Made by a program: the position numbers and the translations under genes. A stretch of DNA of 64,000 bases from Pirellulimonas nuda (GTDB lineage: Bacteria; Planctomycetota; Planctomycetia; Pirellulales; Lacipirellulaceae). Positions within the stretch are counted from its first letter, which is position 1; every line of letters begins with the position of its first letter. Positions 24,437 through 42,258 of the stretch are shown piece by piece. Location of the stretch: the NCBI RefSeq assembly GCF_007750855.1, contig NZ_CP036291.1, positions 5,554,905 to 5,618,904 on the forward strand, given 5' to 3'. The notes beneath the pieces were generated by a model, which ran no database searches, was not told the origin of the DNA, and saw only the letters and a list, made by a program, of their open reading frames with translations.

Positions 24437-25713
24437 CCCCATCAGCCACGGCGATTGCGCCAAGCTAGGCAATATGCGACCCTCTAGGCAAGCCGGCGTT
24501 TGGAATGGCAGCAGGTGTTGCCTGGCGGCCGGCGGGACCTGGAGGGATGGGCATGGGCGCCAAGGCGAGCGTGCGGATTGCGGAGCATTTCGAGGGCCTC
24601 ACCGACCCGCGTCGGCGTGAGGTGACCTACCCGCTGGTGAACATCGTGGCGATGGCGTTGTGCGCGGTGCTGAGCGGGGCGGACGACTTCGTGGCGATCG
24701 CCGACTGGTCGCGGGAGAAGAAGGATTGGCTGGCGAGATTCTTGGACATGAGCAGTGGGGTCCCCTCGCACGACCGCTTCAACGCGGTCTTCGCGGCGAT
24801 CAAGCCGGCGGAGTTCGAGAAGTGCCTGCTGAGCTTCATCACGGCGTTGCACGAGGTGACCGAAGGGCAGGTGATCGCGATCGACGGCAAGACCTTACGG
24901 AGGAGCTTCGACGCGGCGAGCAGCAAGGCGCCGATCCACATGGTCAGCGCGTGGGCGTCGGCCAATCACATCGCGCTGGGGCAGGTGGTCACCGACGCGA
25001 AGAGCAACGAGATCACGGCCATTCCCAAGCTGCTGGATATCCTAGAAATCCAGGGGTGTTTGGTGACGATCGATGCGATGGGCTGCCAGCGGGAGATCGC
25101 CGAGCAGATCGTCGTGGGAGGGGGGGACTACGTGCTGGCGGTCAAGGGGAACCAGCCCAAGCTGCACACAGCGATCAAGGGCTTCTTCGCCGCCCACCTC
25201 GAAGACGATTGCAGCGGCATCGATTGCCGCCGCTCCGAGTCGCACGAGAAGGGGCACGGCCGGCAGGACGATCGCTACTACTACTTAGCGAAGCTTCCGG
25301 ACGGGTTCGACGAGGGGAGCAAGTGGCGCGGGCTCAAGGCGATCGGCCTGGCGTGCCGCATCACGACCCACGCCGACGGAACGCAGACGCACGACACCCG
25401 CTACTACATCGCCAGCCGCTACCTCAGCGGCCAAAAGTTCGCCGACGCGGTCCGTGGCCACTGGGCGATCGAGAACGCGTTGCACTGGCAACTAGACGTC
25501 ACCTTCGGCGAAGACCAATGCCGCATCCGCAAAGGCCACGCCGACGCCAACTTCAGCCTGCTGCGCAGGACAGCGCTGAGCCTGCTCAAGAACAACACCT
25601 CACGCAAGCTGGGCGTCAAGAACAAACGCCTCGCGGCCGCATGGAGCGACCAGTATCGGCTGGAAGTCCTGTGCGGGAGGTGAGTTATGGTGCGATCGCC
25701 CTGCCCCATCAGC
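24437..25713. mobile_element. ISAs1-family insertion sequence with 10-bp target duplication
   Basis: The element spans 24447-25703 (1257 bp). The direct repeat CCCCATCAGC flanks it at 24437-24446 and 25704-25713. The ends are inverted repeats: left CACGGCGATTGCGCCAA, right (complement) CAGGGCGATCGCACCAT, 12 or 13 of 16 matching. The repeats, intact transposase and perfect duplication point to a recent insertion. Confidence 0.93.
24547..25683 (+). CDS. ISAs1-family transposase (DDE)
   Basis: 378 residues from the ATG at 24547; an in-frame ATG at 24553 is also possible, and the frame continues upstream to 24505. The N-terminal DDE_Tnp_1-associated domain (IAEHFEGLTDPRRREVTYPL, then GADDFVAIADWSREKKDWLA) precedes the catalytic core. 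Visible core parts are IAIDGKTLRRS with the first Asp near 117, VTIDAMGCQREIA with the second near 182, and the C-terminal HWAIENALHWQLDVTFGEDQ with the Glu near 312. All are intact. The gene ends 20 bases before the right terminal repeat boundary. Confidence 0.95.
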   Translation: MGMGAKASVRIAEHFEGLTDPRRREVTYPLVNIVAMALCAVLSGADDFVAIADWSREKKDWLARFLDMSSGVPSHDRFNAVFAAIKPAEFEKCLLSFITALHEVTEGQVIAIDGKTLRRSFDAASSKAPIHMVSAWASANHIALGQVVTDAKSNEITAIPKLLDILEIQGCLVTIDAMGCQREIAEQIVVGGGDYVLAVKGNQPKLHTAIKGFFAAHLEDDCSGIDCRRSESHEKGHGRQDDRYYYLAKLPDGFDEGSKWRGLKAIGLACRITTHADGTQTHDTRYYIASRYLSGQKFADAVRGHWAIENALHWQLDVTFGEDQCRIRKGHADANFSLLRRTALSLLKNNTSRKLGVKNKRLAAAWSDQYRLEVLCGR

Positions 25714-26382
25714 GAGCAGGACTACACGTACAAGGTCCCCGCGGCGCCCCAGGCGGCCGAGAAGACCACGCCGCTGGGGATGCACAACTTTGGGATCGCG
25801 CTGAACGGCGTGCCGTTCGACCCCGGGGCCGCGGAGTTCTTCCAGGGGGTGCGTGGCAGCAAGTGGCAGTACGAGCCCCTCTCGGGCGCCCTGCAGATGG
25901 GGATCGACGCGTCGCACGCCCACGTGCAGCCGACCGGCGCCTACCACTACCACGGCCTGCCGACCGGGTTGCTCGACGCGGTCAAGCTGGACCCCACGCG
26001 CCACTCGCCGCAGATCGGCTGGGCCGCGGACGGCTTCCCGATGTACGCCGTGTACGGCTACACGGACGCAGAGGATGACGGGTCCCCCATCAAACCGCTC
26101 AAGTCGAGCTATCGCTTGAAGCAGGGCGACCGACCCGGCGGCGACGAGCCAAGCGGGAAGTACGATGGCGCGTTCATCGCCGACTACGAGCACGCCCCCG
26201 GCTCGGGCGACCTGGACGAGTGCAACGGCCGCCGGTGCGTGACCCCCGATTTTCCGGAGGGGACGTACGCGTACTTCCTCACCGAAGACTGGCCGGTGAT
26301 CCCGCGGAACTACCGGGGGACGCCATCGCCCGACTTCACACGCCGCGGTCCGCGGCCGCGGTGATCTTGCGCGGGTTGAATG

Positions 26383-27111
26383 CTATTCACCCAAATTCAA
26401 CTCCGCATAGACCAGAGACCAATCGGGGACGCCACGCAGGGGCCTTACAGATCGAAAGGTGAAGGTAGTATCGCCCGGGCCGTTGAACGGCAGCGGAGAG
26501 CCTGGAAGTGGAAGTTGGTTCGCAAGTTTCCAAGCGAGGAACCACTCACAGTCTACCGGAAAAAGCACCGTAAACGACGGCTCAGCATGCACATAAGCCA
26601 CGGGAACAACGAGGGGCCAGTCGTTGACACCCTTAGGATGCCACGCGGACCAGCCGGGCATTGTTGTGTAGTGGGCGTCGTCCAAAACCGCAGAGATGTC
26701 CGAAGCGGAGGCCAAGTCCTGCACCACCGGCGTAAGGCGCCTAGCGGCAGAGCTTACTGACCGCTGGTAACGAAGTTGGTGGCATAGGTTGATCCACGGG
26801 ACAAGACAAAGCGGAAAAATCGCCATCGCAGCGAACAACGAGCCTGCCCACGCCCGCGAGATGGGTGCGGCAAACGCAAATCGCCAAGACAGATAGGCAC
26901 ACGCTCCGATCAAGGCCGCCAATGCCAATAGGCGCCAGCCATACATCGAGATCCACTGCCAGCGCCGCCCACTCTGACTCCACACGAACTCGAAGTTTTT
27001 CGTAAAGACGTCGATGACGTAGGCCGTTTCTACATCGAGCGAGATCCATAAGACCCCGACGGCGAGCAAGAACAAGTAGCCTAGAAGCGGGAGAGCAAGA
27101 TCAGCATTCAT
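26383..27111 (-). CDS. Membrane protein of unknown function
   Basis: 242 residues from the ATG at 27111, with TAGGAG about ten bases upstream. Three membrane helices are likely: LPLLGYLFLLAVGVLWISL near 7-25, LLALAALIGACAYLSWRFAF near 61-80, and WAGSLFAAMAIFPLCLVPWI near 88-107. A soluble C-terminal domain of about 130 residues with many Trp and Pro follows (SVRPLRGVPDWSLVYAELNL at the end). No family recognised. Lower GC than neighbours suggests transfer or relaxed codon use. It is convergent with the interrupted YHYH gene. Confidence 0.65.
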   Translation of the reverse strand: MNADLALPLLGYLFLLAVGVLWISLDVETAYVIDVFTKNFEFVWSQSGRRWQWISMYGWRLLALAALIGACAYLSWRFAFAAPISRAWAGSLFAAMAIFPLCLVPWINLCHQLRYQRSVSSAARRLTPVVQDLASASDISAVLDDAHYTTMPGWSAWHPKGVNDWPLVVPVAYVHAEPSFTVLFPVDCEWFLAWKLANQLPLPGSPLPFNGPGDTTFTFRSVRPLRGVPDWSLVYAELNLGE

Positions 27112-27217
27112 GGCGTCTGTCTCCTAGACCTGATTGACTGCCCCCGGACGTGCGGACAAGAAGGTAGTATACAGCCGAGAGACCGAGCAGGTTGTGCGAT
27201 CGCTCCCTGATATTTCG

Positions 27218-28339
27218 CTACAGCGACCAACTGAGCTGCAGGGCGCCAAACGCGCTCGGGTCGATCGCGATCTCGTCGCGGCGGTTGTCGGAGAATCCGT
27301 CGGCCTGGAAGGCCTGTCGGTCAAAGACGTACCCGGCCGATAAATCGAGCGTTAGCCCCGCGAGCAGGCTGCGTTGCAGGCCGACCTTGACCCGTTGGTC
27401 GAACAGGTAGAACCGCTCGTTGCGCTCTGCGCGGTCCGCAAGCCAATAGGTCTCGTTCACCACCTGGTAGCCGCCGTACAGGCTCCACGCGTCGGTCAGT
27501 TCTTGCCGGGCAAGGATATTCACGTTCGTGAGCGGGAAGTAGCTGGCGACCACCGAGAACCTTTCGGTCGGCCGGTACCGCAACGAGAAGGGGACCCCCA
27601 GGTTGGCGGTGAACTGGTCGTTGGGCCGCCAAATGTAGGCGACCCCCGGTAGCGGGAACGGCAGTTGCGACGTCGGAGAATAGAACAGGCTGAAGCTCCA
27701 CGCGTCGCGCTCGCCGCGCGGCACTTCAAGCCCGCCGATCGCGGTGAACGTGGCGTCGCGCAGGCTTGTGAAGGGCTGATCGCTGGCGTAGCCAACGGTG
27801 AGGATCGCGACCGTCTTCCAGCCGTTCTCGAGGTCGCGGATGTTCATCGCACCTGCCTGGACCTTCCACAGATCGTCCGGCACGGGGAGGCCGCTGTCTG
27901 GCAGCACCGCGGTGGCGCCAATGCTGGTATGGTCGACCGAGCCGGTCGCCAGCCAGAGGTTGCCCCCTTCGGGGGCGATAAAGATCGGCGCGGCCAGGTT
28001 GATCTGCTGCCCCGCCTGCGACCAATCGCCCGGTTGGCTGCGGACGTTCTGGGGACCGATCCAGTAACTTTGGGAGCGGAACGGAGAACGGTCATCTTTA
28101 GGCGGGCCGGAGGCTTGCTTCGATGGGGGCGGCAGGATCTCGAGCGGCGGCGTCTGGAGCGTGTCCTCCGCCGCCCTTGCCGCGCCAAGCGACCCAGCCG
28201 ACTCCCCTTCGAGGATCGGAGAGGGTTCGACGAAGACGATCGGATCGTCGGCGAACCAGCCCCCACAAACACACGCACTCGCCGGCCCGAGGAGTATCGT
28301 GGCGGCAGCGGCAGTAGCGATGACGGCCGATCGGGCCAT
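27218..28339 (-). CDS. Probable outer-membrane beta-barrel protein
   Basis: 373 residues. A signal peptide (MARSAVIATAAAATILLGPA, cut near SAC) is followed by a Pro-rich linker (about 30-95). The rest alternates polar and hydrophobic residues as amphipathic strands with aromatic girdles (TVAILTVGYASD, AWSFSLFYSPTSQ, FSLRYRPTERFSVVASY, AWSLYGGYQVVNETYWLA, LTLDLSAGYVFD) and ends LQLSWSL. This pattern fits planctomycete outer-membrane barrels of the DUF6268 kind, though that name is tentative. A Cys pair after the signal (CVCGG) could suggest a lipoprotein anchor. Function unknown; location inferred. Confidence 0.65.
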   Translation of the reverse strand: MARSAVIATAAAATILLGPASACVCGGWFADDPIVFVEPSPILEGESAGSLGAARAAEDTLQTPPLEILPPPSKQASGPPKDDRSPFRSQSYWIGPQNVRSQPGDWSQAGQQINLAAPIFIAPEGGNLWLATGSVDHTSIGATAVLPDSGLPVPDDLWKVQAGAMNIRDLENGWKTVAILTVGYASDQPFTSLRDATFTAIGGLEVPRGERDAWSFSLFYSPTSQLPFPLPGVAYIWRPNDQFTANLGVPFSLRYRPTERFSVVASYFPLTNVNILARQELTDAWSLYGGYQVVNETYWLADRAERNERFYLFDQRVKVGLQRSLLAGLTLDLSAGYVFDRQAFQADGFSDNRRDEIAIDPSAFGALQLSWSL

Positions 28340-28473
28340 GGTGTGTCCGGTCGGAGTTCTATGCTTCGCGCGCGACGCGAGAGGGTACCAATCCCTTGGG
28401 CTCAGTCAACCTCGGCCGCTGCTTTGGGCCAGGCGGGGCGCCGCATGCGGATCGCCTCGCAACGCTAGCGGCT

Positions 28474-28902
28474 TCAAGCACGCCAGCCTGTTTTCGCGCC
28501 GATGGCGTAGCGGCCCGGGCCGAGCAGTGCGATGCACACGGCGCCCAGCAGGTAGAGCATCTGCAGCTCGATCGCCCAGCCGCCGTACTGGGTCAGCGAG
28601 AACACCTCGCCGGCGTGGGCCAGGCCGATAGCGATCGCCATGTTGATGACGATCAATGCCGACGCCACACGCGTGTAGAAGCCGACGATCAGCAGCAGTG
28701 GGGCGACGACCTCTCCCACGTACACGCCGTAGGCCAGCACGCCCGGCAGGCCCGCGTCGTGCAGCATCCCCTGAACAACCCCCGGGCCGCTGCGCACCTT
28801 GTCGATCCCGTACAGCAGCAGCAAGCCGCCGATGGTGAGGCGCAGCAGCAGCCGGCCGGCGTCGCCGGCCTGGGTCTCGCTTTCTCGTTTCCAACCAAAC
28901 AT
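28474..28902 (-). CDS. DoxX-family membrane protein
   Basis: 142 residues from the ATG at 28902 (MFGWKRESET); the frame is open further upstream without protein-like sequence. It has four predicted membrane helices with the DoxX signature: LLLRLTIGGLLLLYGIDKVR (first helix and the conserved Lys-Val), GVYVGEVVAPLLLIVGFYTR (second, with the conserved Glu) and two more to AVCIALLGPGRYAIGAK. DoxX proteins are integral membrane components linked to quinone or thiol redox in various bacteria; the substrate here is unknown. Probably monocistronic. Confidence 0.88.
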   Translation of the reverse strand: MFGWKRESETQAGDAGRLLLRLTIGGLLLLYGIDKVRSGPGVVQGMLHDAGLPGVLAYGVYVGEVVAPLLLIVGFYTRVASALIVINMAIAIGLAHAGEVFSLTQYGGWAIELQMLYLLGAVCIALLGPGRYAIGAKTGWRA

Positions 28903-29068
28903 GTCGGGGTCGCCTGGGGGTAGCCACGGGGCGCGAAGACGCTCACGCCCAAGCGACCGATTGTACCGACGTCGGGTGGCCGTGTCGTTCGTAGGCCGGG
29001 GGCAGCATCCCCCGCCCCCCTGGCCGCCCATCGCTGCGACGCGTCTTGCGGCCTACGATAAGCAGGCT

Positions 29069-29311
29069 ATGGCGTCCCGCGCAGAAGACCAAGCCGCGAT
29101 CAACCAAACCGGGTGGAACTCCCCGAGCAACTGGCGTTGGGGGGTCTACCGGAGCCGGCGCGACACCCGCGTCTGGGTCTCGAAGCAGCGCAAGTGGGCG
29201 GGGTGGACGCTCAACTTCGCCCACCGCGCGGCGTGGGCTTGGCTGGCGGCACTATTGCTGCCGGCGCTGCTGTCGCCGATCGTCTACCTCGTGGCCACCG
29301 TGAATCGCTGA
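29069..29311 (+). CDS. Small DUF5808-like protein with one membrane helix
   Basis: 80 residues from the ATG at 29069. The centre ([20 protein letters not shown] then [16 protein letters not shown]) matches the pattern of DUF5808, a short segment in which a (D/T)PRLWVPKR-like strand is followed by GWTLNFA. A C-terminal membrane helix ([20 protein letters not shown]) follows. It precedes the SMR transporter gene by 28 bp on the same strand, so the two may be cotranscribed. Function unknown. Confidence 0.7.
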   Translation: MASRAEDQAAINQTGWNSPSNWRWGVYRSRRDTRVWVSKQRKWAGWTLNFAHRAAWAWLAALLLPALLSPIVYLVATVNR

Positions 29312-29339
29312 CCCATCCACGCCGCAACGCACGCCGCCG

Positions 29340-29666
29340 ATGAATCCTTGGTACTACTTGCTGATCGCGGGGCTGTTGGAGACCGGCTGGGCGGTGGGTT
29401 TGAAGTACACCCACGGGTTCACCCGGCTGTGGCCCAGCCTGGGGACCGCGGCAGCGCTGGTCGCCAGCATGGTGTTCCTGGCCCTGGCGGTACGCGAGCT
29501 GCCGATCGGCACGGCCTACCCGGTGTGGGTGGGGATCGGGGCGGTTGGCGCCGCGGGGTTTGGGATCGCGTTTCTCGGCGAGCCCGCTTCCGCGTTGCGG
29601 CTGGCGTTCCTGGCGCTGCTGATCGTCGCCATTGTGGGGCTGAAGTGGGCGGGCTCGGCGGCGTAG
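29340..29666 (+). CDS. Small multidrug resistance transporter, SugE/Gdx guanidinium exporter type
   Basis: 108 residues with four membrane helices. Helix 1 has the conserved Glu ([16 protein letters not shown], Glu14) essential for proton-coupled transport. [20 protein letters not shown] is the SMR signature in helix 3, and the overall sequence is closest to Gdx/SugE ([11 protein letters not shown], [16 protein letters not shown], IVGLK). Gdx proteins export guanidinium as dual-topology dimers; EmrE-type polyaromatic cation export is less likely. No guanidine riboswitch is visible upstream. Confidence 0.92.
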   Translation: MNPWYYLLIAGLLETGWAVGLKYTHGFTRLWPSLGTAAALVASMVFLALAVRELPIGTAYPVWVGIGAVGAAGFGIAFLGEPASALRLAFLALLIVAIVGLKWAGSAA

Positions 29667-29875
29667 CGGGGGGCGGGACCGCAGGAGTACGTGAAAGCTG
29701 TCCGCTAGCAACTCTGCGGCGTCGGCGAAGCAGGGCCAGCCCCACCCGCAGAGCCCAGGGGCCAAGAACCTAAAGGCCAGGGCCCCGAAATCCGGCGCTC
29801 GCCCTTCTCCCGCCGAGGCCCTAAAATGCCTGATTGGCCCGCCCCCATCACGGATGAACCCCGCCCCACCCGCCT

Positions 29876-36937
<7,062 letters not shown>

Positions 36938-36959
36938 AATGCAACACTCAATCGGAAAG

Positions 36960-37040
36960 TAGCCGACGGGCGCCGCCCCGTCGGAGTCGCGGAGTAGACG
37001 CTGCAACCCGACGCTCCGACGGGGCGGCGCCCGTCGGCTA
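36960..37040. repeat. 27-bp perfect inverted repeat after uvrA (hairpin element)
   Basis: The arms 36960-36986 and 37014-37040 are exact reverse complements over 27 bases (core CCGACGGGCGCCGCCCCGTC) with a 27-base centre. It starts 22 bases after the uvrA stop and ends 40 bases before the next start. It could work as a terminator-like or mRNA-stabilising hairpin, or be a copy of a dispersed palindromic repeat. Confidence 0.85.
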
Positions 37041-37079
37041 TTCGCCCCTTGGGACACTTCCTCTGCTGCCGGCCGCGCC

Positions 37080-37499
37080 ATGCCCACCGATCCTACCTTC
37101 CGTCACACGCTGTGCGTCCCCGAATCCGCCATCGACCGCAACGGGCACGTCAACAACGTCGCCATCGTGCAGTGGATGCAAGACGTGGCGGTGCTGCACT
37201 CCGAATCGGTCGGCTGCACCGCCGCTACCGTGGCCCAGGGGTGCACGTGGGTCGTGCGGTCGCACCACGTTGAGTACCTGCGGCCCGCGTTCGACGGCGA
37301 CCAGGTAGAGATCGTCACCTGGATCGCCGACTTCCGCCGGGTCCGCTCTCGGCGTCGCTACGAGTTCTACCGCCGGCCCGGCGGAGAACTGATCGCCCGC
37401 GGCGAGACCGACTGGGTGTATGTGAATGTGGCCACCGGTCGGCCCGGCTCCGTGCCCGATGAGGTGCAGCGCTGCTTCACGCTGCCGGCCGACCCGTAG
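37080..37499 (+). CDS. Acyl-CoA thioesterase, 4-hydroxybenzoyl-CoA thioesterase type (hotdog fold)
   Basis: 139 residues. The segment AIDRNGHVNNVAIVQWMQDV (about 17-36) carries the D-x-NGHVNN active-site signature of 4HBT thioesterases, with the catalytic Asp19. The next parts (VVRSHHVEYLRPAFDGDQVE, RRYEFYR, LIARGETDWVYVN) are the strands of a single hotdog domain. It hydrolyses acyl-CoA or acyl-ACP thioesters in the cytoplasm. It stands alone after the uvrA hairpin, with no tol-pal genes next to it, so a YbgC role in envelope integrity is not specially supported. Confidence 0.88.
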   Translation: MPTDPTFRHTLCVPESAIDRNGHVNNVAIVQWMQDVAVLHSESVGCTAATVAQGCTWVVRSHHVEYLRPAFDGDQVEIVTWIADFRRVRSRRRYEFYRRPGGELIARGETDWVYVNVATGRPGSVPDEVQRCFTLPADP

Positions 37500-37720
37500 C
37501 GGCGCGCGGCGGGCCGACGGTTCTGCGTCCGCAATGGGCCCCGGTGGACCGGTCCTCCCGGCGAGGGGGTTGCCCGCCAGGCAAGGCGCCGAAATCTTCC
37601 TCGAACCCCGCCGCGGCGCCTATCAATTTGCATCTTCAAATGCGAAAATAGCGCGAACCCAGGCGGGGCGGGTGTGGGCGGCGGCGTCCCAGGCGCATCG
37701 TCTTATCGAATGAGAAACGC

Positions 37721-39256
<1,536 letters not shown>

Positions 39257-39314
39257 CGGCCCCGCGGTCCCGGGTCTGCCGGAACGCGTCCCTGCCAATC
39301 GTGAACACTCCCCC

Positions 39315-40859
39315 ATGCTTTTGCGTAGCCTCCTCTTTCTCCCGATCGTTCTGCTGCTCGCGACCCCCAACAGCGGCCGCGGCGCCGACAGCCCCCCCAA
39401 CGTGCTGTTGATCTTGGTCGACGACCTCAAGCCGGCGCTGGGCTGCTACGGCGACCCGGTCGCGGTGACGCCGTCCATCGATCGGCTGGCGGCCTCTGGC
39501 CTGCGGTTCGAGAACGCCTACGCCAACCAGGCGGTCTGCGCCCCTTCGCGCTACACGCTGATGCTCGGCTCGCGGGCCACCTCAACGGGGCTCTATGGGC
39601 TGGGGGGGAGCCTGCGGAAGTCGCTCCCCGACGCGGTGACCATGCCGCAGTGGTTCAGCCGCCACGGCTACTACACCCAGTCGCTCGGGAAGGTGTTCCA
39701 TATCGGCCACGGCAACCCGGGGCACCCCGAGTCGTTCGACGCGCCGCACTTCAAAGACAAGGTAGTGGAGTACGTCTTGCCGGAGAGCACCGGGGGGAAG
39801 CTGACGCGCGAAGAAGCCTACTTCAACAACGCCAAGCCGGGGGTCCCCAACCACGAGCTGCCGCGCGGCGCCGCCTGGGAGGCGGCCGACGTGGCCGACG
39901 ACGCCTACGCCGACGGCCGCGTGGCGGCCGAGACGATCCGCCGCCTGGAAGCGTACCAGGCAGACCCGGACCGGCCGTTCTTCATCGCCGCGGGGTTCGC
40001 CCGCCCCCACCTCCCCTTCACCGCCCCCAAGCGGTACTGGGACCTCTACGACCCCGCCGAACTGCCGATGCCCGAGTATGCCCAACCGCCAGCGGGCGCC
40101 CCCGGCTACGCCGCCAAACGGGGCGGCGAGATCACCCAGTACAAGCCGCTGCCCGAACGCGGCCAGATCGGCCCCAAGCAGACCCGCCGGCTCATCCACG
40201 GCTACTACGCCAGCGTCAGCTACGTCGACGCACAGATCGGCCGCGTGCTGGACGCCCTCGACCGGCTGGGGCTGGCAGAAGACACCATCGTCGTGCTGTG
40301 GGGCGACCACGGCTTCCACCTGGGGGACCACGGGTACTGGACCAAGCACACCAACTACGAGCAGGCCACGCGCATCCCCCTGCTCGTGCGGGCCCCGGGG
40401 GTCACCACGCCGGGCAGCGCCGCCGGCCAGCCGGCCGAGTCGGTCGACATCTTTCTGACGCTCGCCGAGCTCGCCGGCTTGCCTGCGCCCCGAGGCCCGC
40501 AGCCGATCGATGGCCTCAGCCTTGCGCCGGTGCTGAGAGACCCCGAAGCCCGGGTCGACGACCACGTGTACCATTGCTTCCCGAAGGGGGACCGCATGGG
40601 CCGGGCGGTTCGCACCCAGCGGCATCGGTTGGTCGAGTGGCGCGGCCCCGGACAAGGCCGCGCTTCGGCCGACCTGGAGCTGTACGATTACCAAACCGAC
40701 CCGCTGGAACGCACGAACCTCGCCGCAGAACAGCCCGAGACCGTTGCCCGGCTGCGGGCCATCCTCGACCAGCACCCCGAAGCCGTGTCAGACGCCCCCA
40801 AGCCGAACCGGCCGGGCCCACGCCCCAAACCCAACCGCTCCGGCGGCACGACCACCTAG
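39315..40859 (+). CDS. Secreted sulfatase, iduronate-2-sulfatase-like
   Basis: 514 residues with a signal peptide (MLLRSLLFLPIVLLLATPNS). Metal-binding LVDDLKPALGCYGD near 35 is the form typical of iduronate-2-sulfatase-like proteins; the formylglycine motif is CAPSRYTLMLGSR near 75; the GDHGFHLGDHGYWTKHTNYE block near 335 holds the Asp/His ligands and is also a hallmark of this subgroup. A basic, Pro-rich tail follows. It would remove 2-sulfate or related esters from uronic acid-containing glycans. It starts 58 bases after the preceding sulfatase and is followed 8 bases later by the next gene, consistent with one operon. Confidence 0.93.
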   Translation: MLLRSLLFLPIVLLLATPNSGRGADSPPNVLLILVDDLKPALGCYGDPVAVTPSIDRLAASGLRFENAYANQAVCAPSRYTLMLGSRATSTGLYGLGGSLRKSLPDAVTMPQWFSRHGYYTQSLGKVFHIGHGNPGHPESFDAPHFKDKVVEYVLPESTGGKLTREEAYFNNAKPGVPNHELPRGAAWEAADVADDAYADGRVAAETIRRLEAYQADPDRPFFIAAGFARPHLPFTAPKRYWDLYDPAELPMPEYAQPPAGAPGYAAKRGGEITQYKPLPERGQIGPKQTRRLIHGYYASVSYVDAQIGRVLDALDRLGLAEDTIVVLWGDHGFHLGDHGYWTKHTNYEQATRIPLLVRAPGVTTPGSAAGQPAESVDIFLTLAELAGLPAPRGPQPIDGLSLAPVLRDPEARVDDHVYHCFPKGDRMGRAVRTQRHRLVEWRGPGQGRASADLELYDYQTDPLERTNLAAEQPETVARLRAILDQHPEAVSDAPKPNRPGPRPKPNRSGGTTT

Positions 40860-40867
40860 AGGACGCG

Positions 40868-42037
40868 ATGACCCTGCCCGGCGGACGAGCGCGATCCATC
40901 CTCGGCGCACTGGCGCTCTGCATGGGCTTCGCGTCCCAAGCAGCCGCTGAGGCGGCCTCTGCCGCCCCCCCGCCGCGTATCGCGATGCTGTGGTCGTCGG
41001 CGCCCGGGGCCGGTTCGCGGATCGATCGCTGGGCCCGCTACCGGGTGATCGTCGTCTCGCCCGGCGAGCTGGGCTTCGAGTGGGAGCAGCAGCCGCACAA
41101 GGACATGGCGACCCGCCTGCGCCCCGAGTCGATCCCGCGCGGCCGCGCTACGCTCGCCAAGCTGCGGAAGCAGAACCCCGACGCGCTGGTGTTGTGCGAG
41201 CTGTACTACTTCGAGGCGAACACCAGCGCCTACCCCGCCGACAGCCCGTGGTGGTTCCGCGACAAGTCCGGCAGGCGCCAAGAGTTTTGGAAGGGGTGCC
41301 GCAACATGGCGGTCGACAACCCGGAGTACATCGAGCACGTCGCCCAGCGGATCGACGCGGTTGTGGCCGCGGGCGAGGGACGCGTCGGCGTCTTCCTCGA
41401 CAACCTCCGCTACGACCCGGCCTCGAAGCAGGGGTGGAACGCGCTGCTGGCGCGGGTCCGGTCGACGTGCAGCGACGCGCCGATCTTGGTGAACGCCGGC
41501 TGGGACAGCGAGGGCCTCGACTGGATCGCCCCGCAGATCAACGGCGTGCTGTACGAGGACTCGATCGCCCACACCCAAGACAACGACGCCGAGGCGTTCT
41601 ACGCCCGCATCCAGCGCCAGGGGCGGCTCTGCCGCGAGCCGCGGGTGGGGGTGAACGAGGTGTTCGGCCATCGCGACGACCCGCTCGCCGCACGGCGCGA
41701 GCTGATCCGCACGCTGGTCTACACCGACCTTTGCTATCTTTTCGCCGACTCAACCTACGGACACAAGCACGACTGGCAGGCCGAGTGGGGCGCCCCGCTG
41801 GGCGAACCGCTGGCGCCGCCCCCCACGCCGAAGCCGGGGGTGCTGGCCCGGCGGGCGTTCGCCGGCGGCGAGGTGCTGTGGCTGCCGGCCGACGCGCCGC
41901 GTTCCGCAACGATCTCGCTAGCAGGCCCGCGCTACGCGGTCGGCCAGCAGCAACCGGCCCGCCAGCTCCTGCTCAATCCGGGCGAGGGAGCGCTGCTGCT
42001 GGCCGAGCCCTTCGTGCCCGCCGCGGCATCGCCGTAG
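40868..42037 (+). CDS. Secreted putative glycoside-hydrolase-like (TIM-barrel) protein
   Basis: 389 residues from the ATG at 40868, eight bases after the sulfatase stop. A signal peptide (RARSILGALALCMGFASQAA) is followed by a region that reads as a TIM barrel: YRVIVVSPGELGF, DALVLCELYYFEANT, GVFLDNLRYDP near 175 (the strand where related putative glycosidases place an acidic residue), PILVNAGWDSEG, INGVLYEDSIAHT near 225, and YTDLCYLFAD. Asp and Glu at the strand ends are candidates for catalysis. No exact family recognised; its place between sulfatases supports a role in breaking down a sulfated polysaccharide. Confidence 0.7.
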   Translation: MTLPGGRARSILGALALCMGFASQAAAEAASAAPPPRIAMLWSSAPGAGSRIDRWARYRVIVVSPGELGFEWEQQPHKDMATRLRPESIPRGRATLAKLRKQNPDALVLCELYYFEANTSAYPADSPWWFRDKSGRRQEFWKGCRNMAVDNPEYIEHVAQRIDAVVAAGEGRVGVFLDNLRYDPASKQGWNALLARVRSTCSDAPILVNAGWDSEGLDWIAPQINGVLYEDSIAHTQDNDAEAFYARIQRQGRLCREPRVGVNEVFGHRDDPLAARRELIRTLVYTDLCYLFADSTYGHKHDWQAEWGAPLGEPLAPPPTPKPGVLARRAFAGGEVLWLPADAPRSATISLAGPRYAVGQQQPARQLLLNPGEGALLLAEPFVPAAASP

Positions 42038-42258
42038 CGGGGCGCTGGCCCCACCGGTTCGCGGGGGCCCGAAAATGTGGCTCCCGGGGGCGGGGGTTGG
42101 TGGGAAAGCAGTCGCGTTCTGTGTAAACTTGCGGTGCGGCTCTCGCGAGCCAAGCATCGGGCAGGTCCGCCTGCCGTGCCGTGGAAGGACGCCTAAACCA
42201 CCTTGTGGCGCGGGTGCGGCTTCCCCGCTGTTCTGCCTTGTCCATTGAGTTCTACACC

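Larger units (their letters stand above)
24177..26364 (+). pseudogene. YHYH-domain secreted protein, split by an ISAs1-family element
   Basis: The first part is 24177-24446: signal peptide MSTKRSLLVGAVLLGGVAVV, then RVSIVVEGGQRVIRANGLPE and ending at PNPIS. The second is 25714-26364: EQDYTYKVPAAP, LGMHNFGIALNGVPFDPG, GAYHYHGLP, DGFPMYAVYGY and a final YFLTEDWPVIPRNY. Both belong to one YHYH-family protein. Removing the insertion plus one copy of its 10-bp target duplication joins them in frame to a protein of 306 residues. YHYH proteins are exported and of unclear, possibly metal-related, function. The gene is now broken; the C-terminal part has an ATG at 25687 but no signal peptide. Confidence 0.9.

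Noticed and set aside
28903-29339. Possible guanidine riboswitch before the Gdx/SugE-type gene
   Set aside because: Neither the intergenic region before 29069 nor the 28-bp gap before 29340 shows the conserved ykkC-type sequence.
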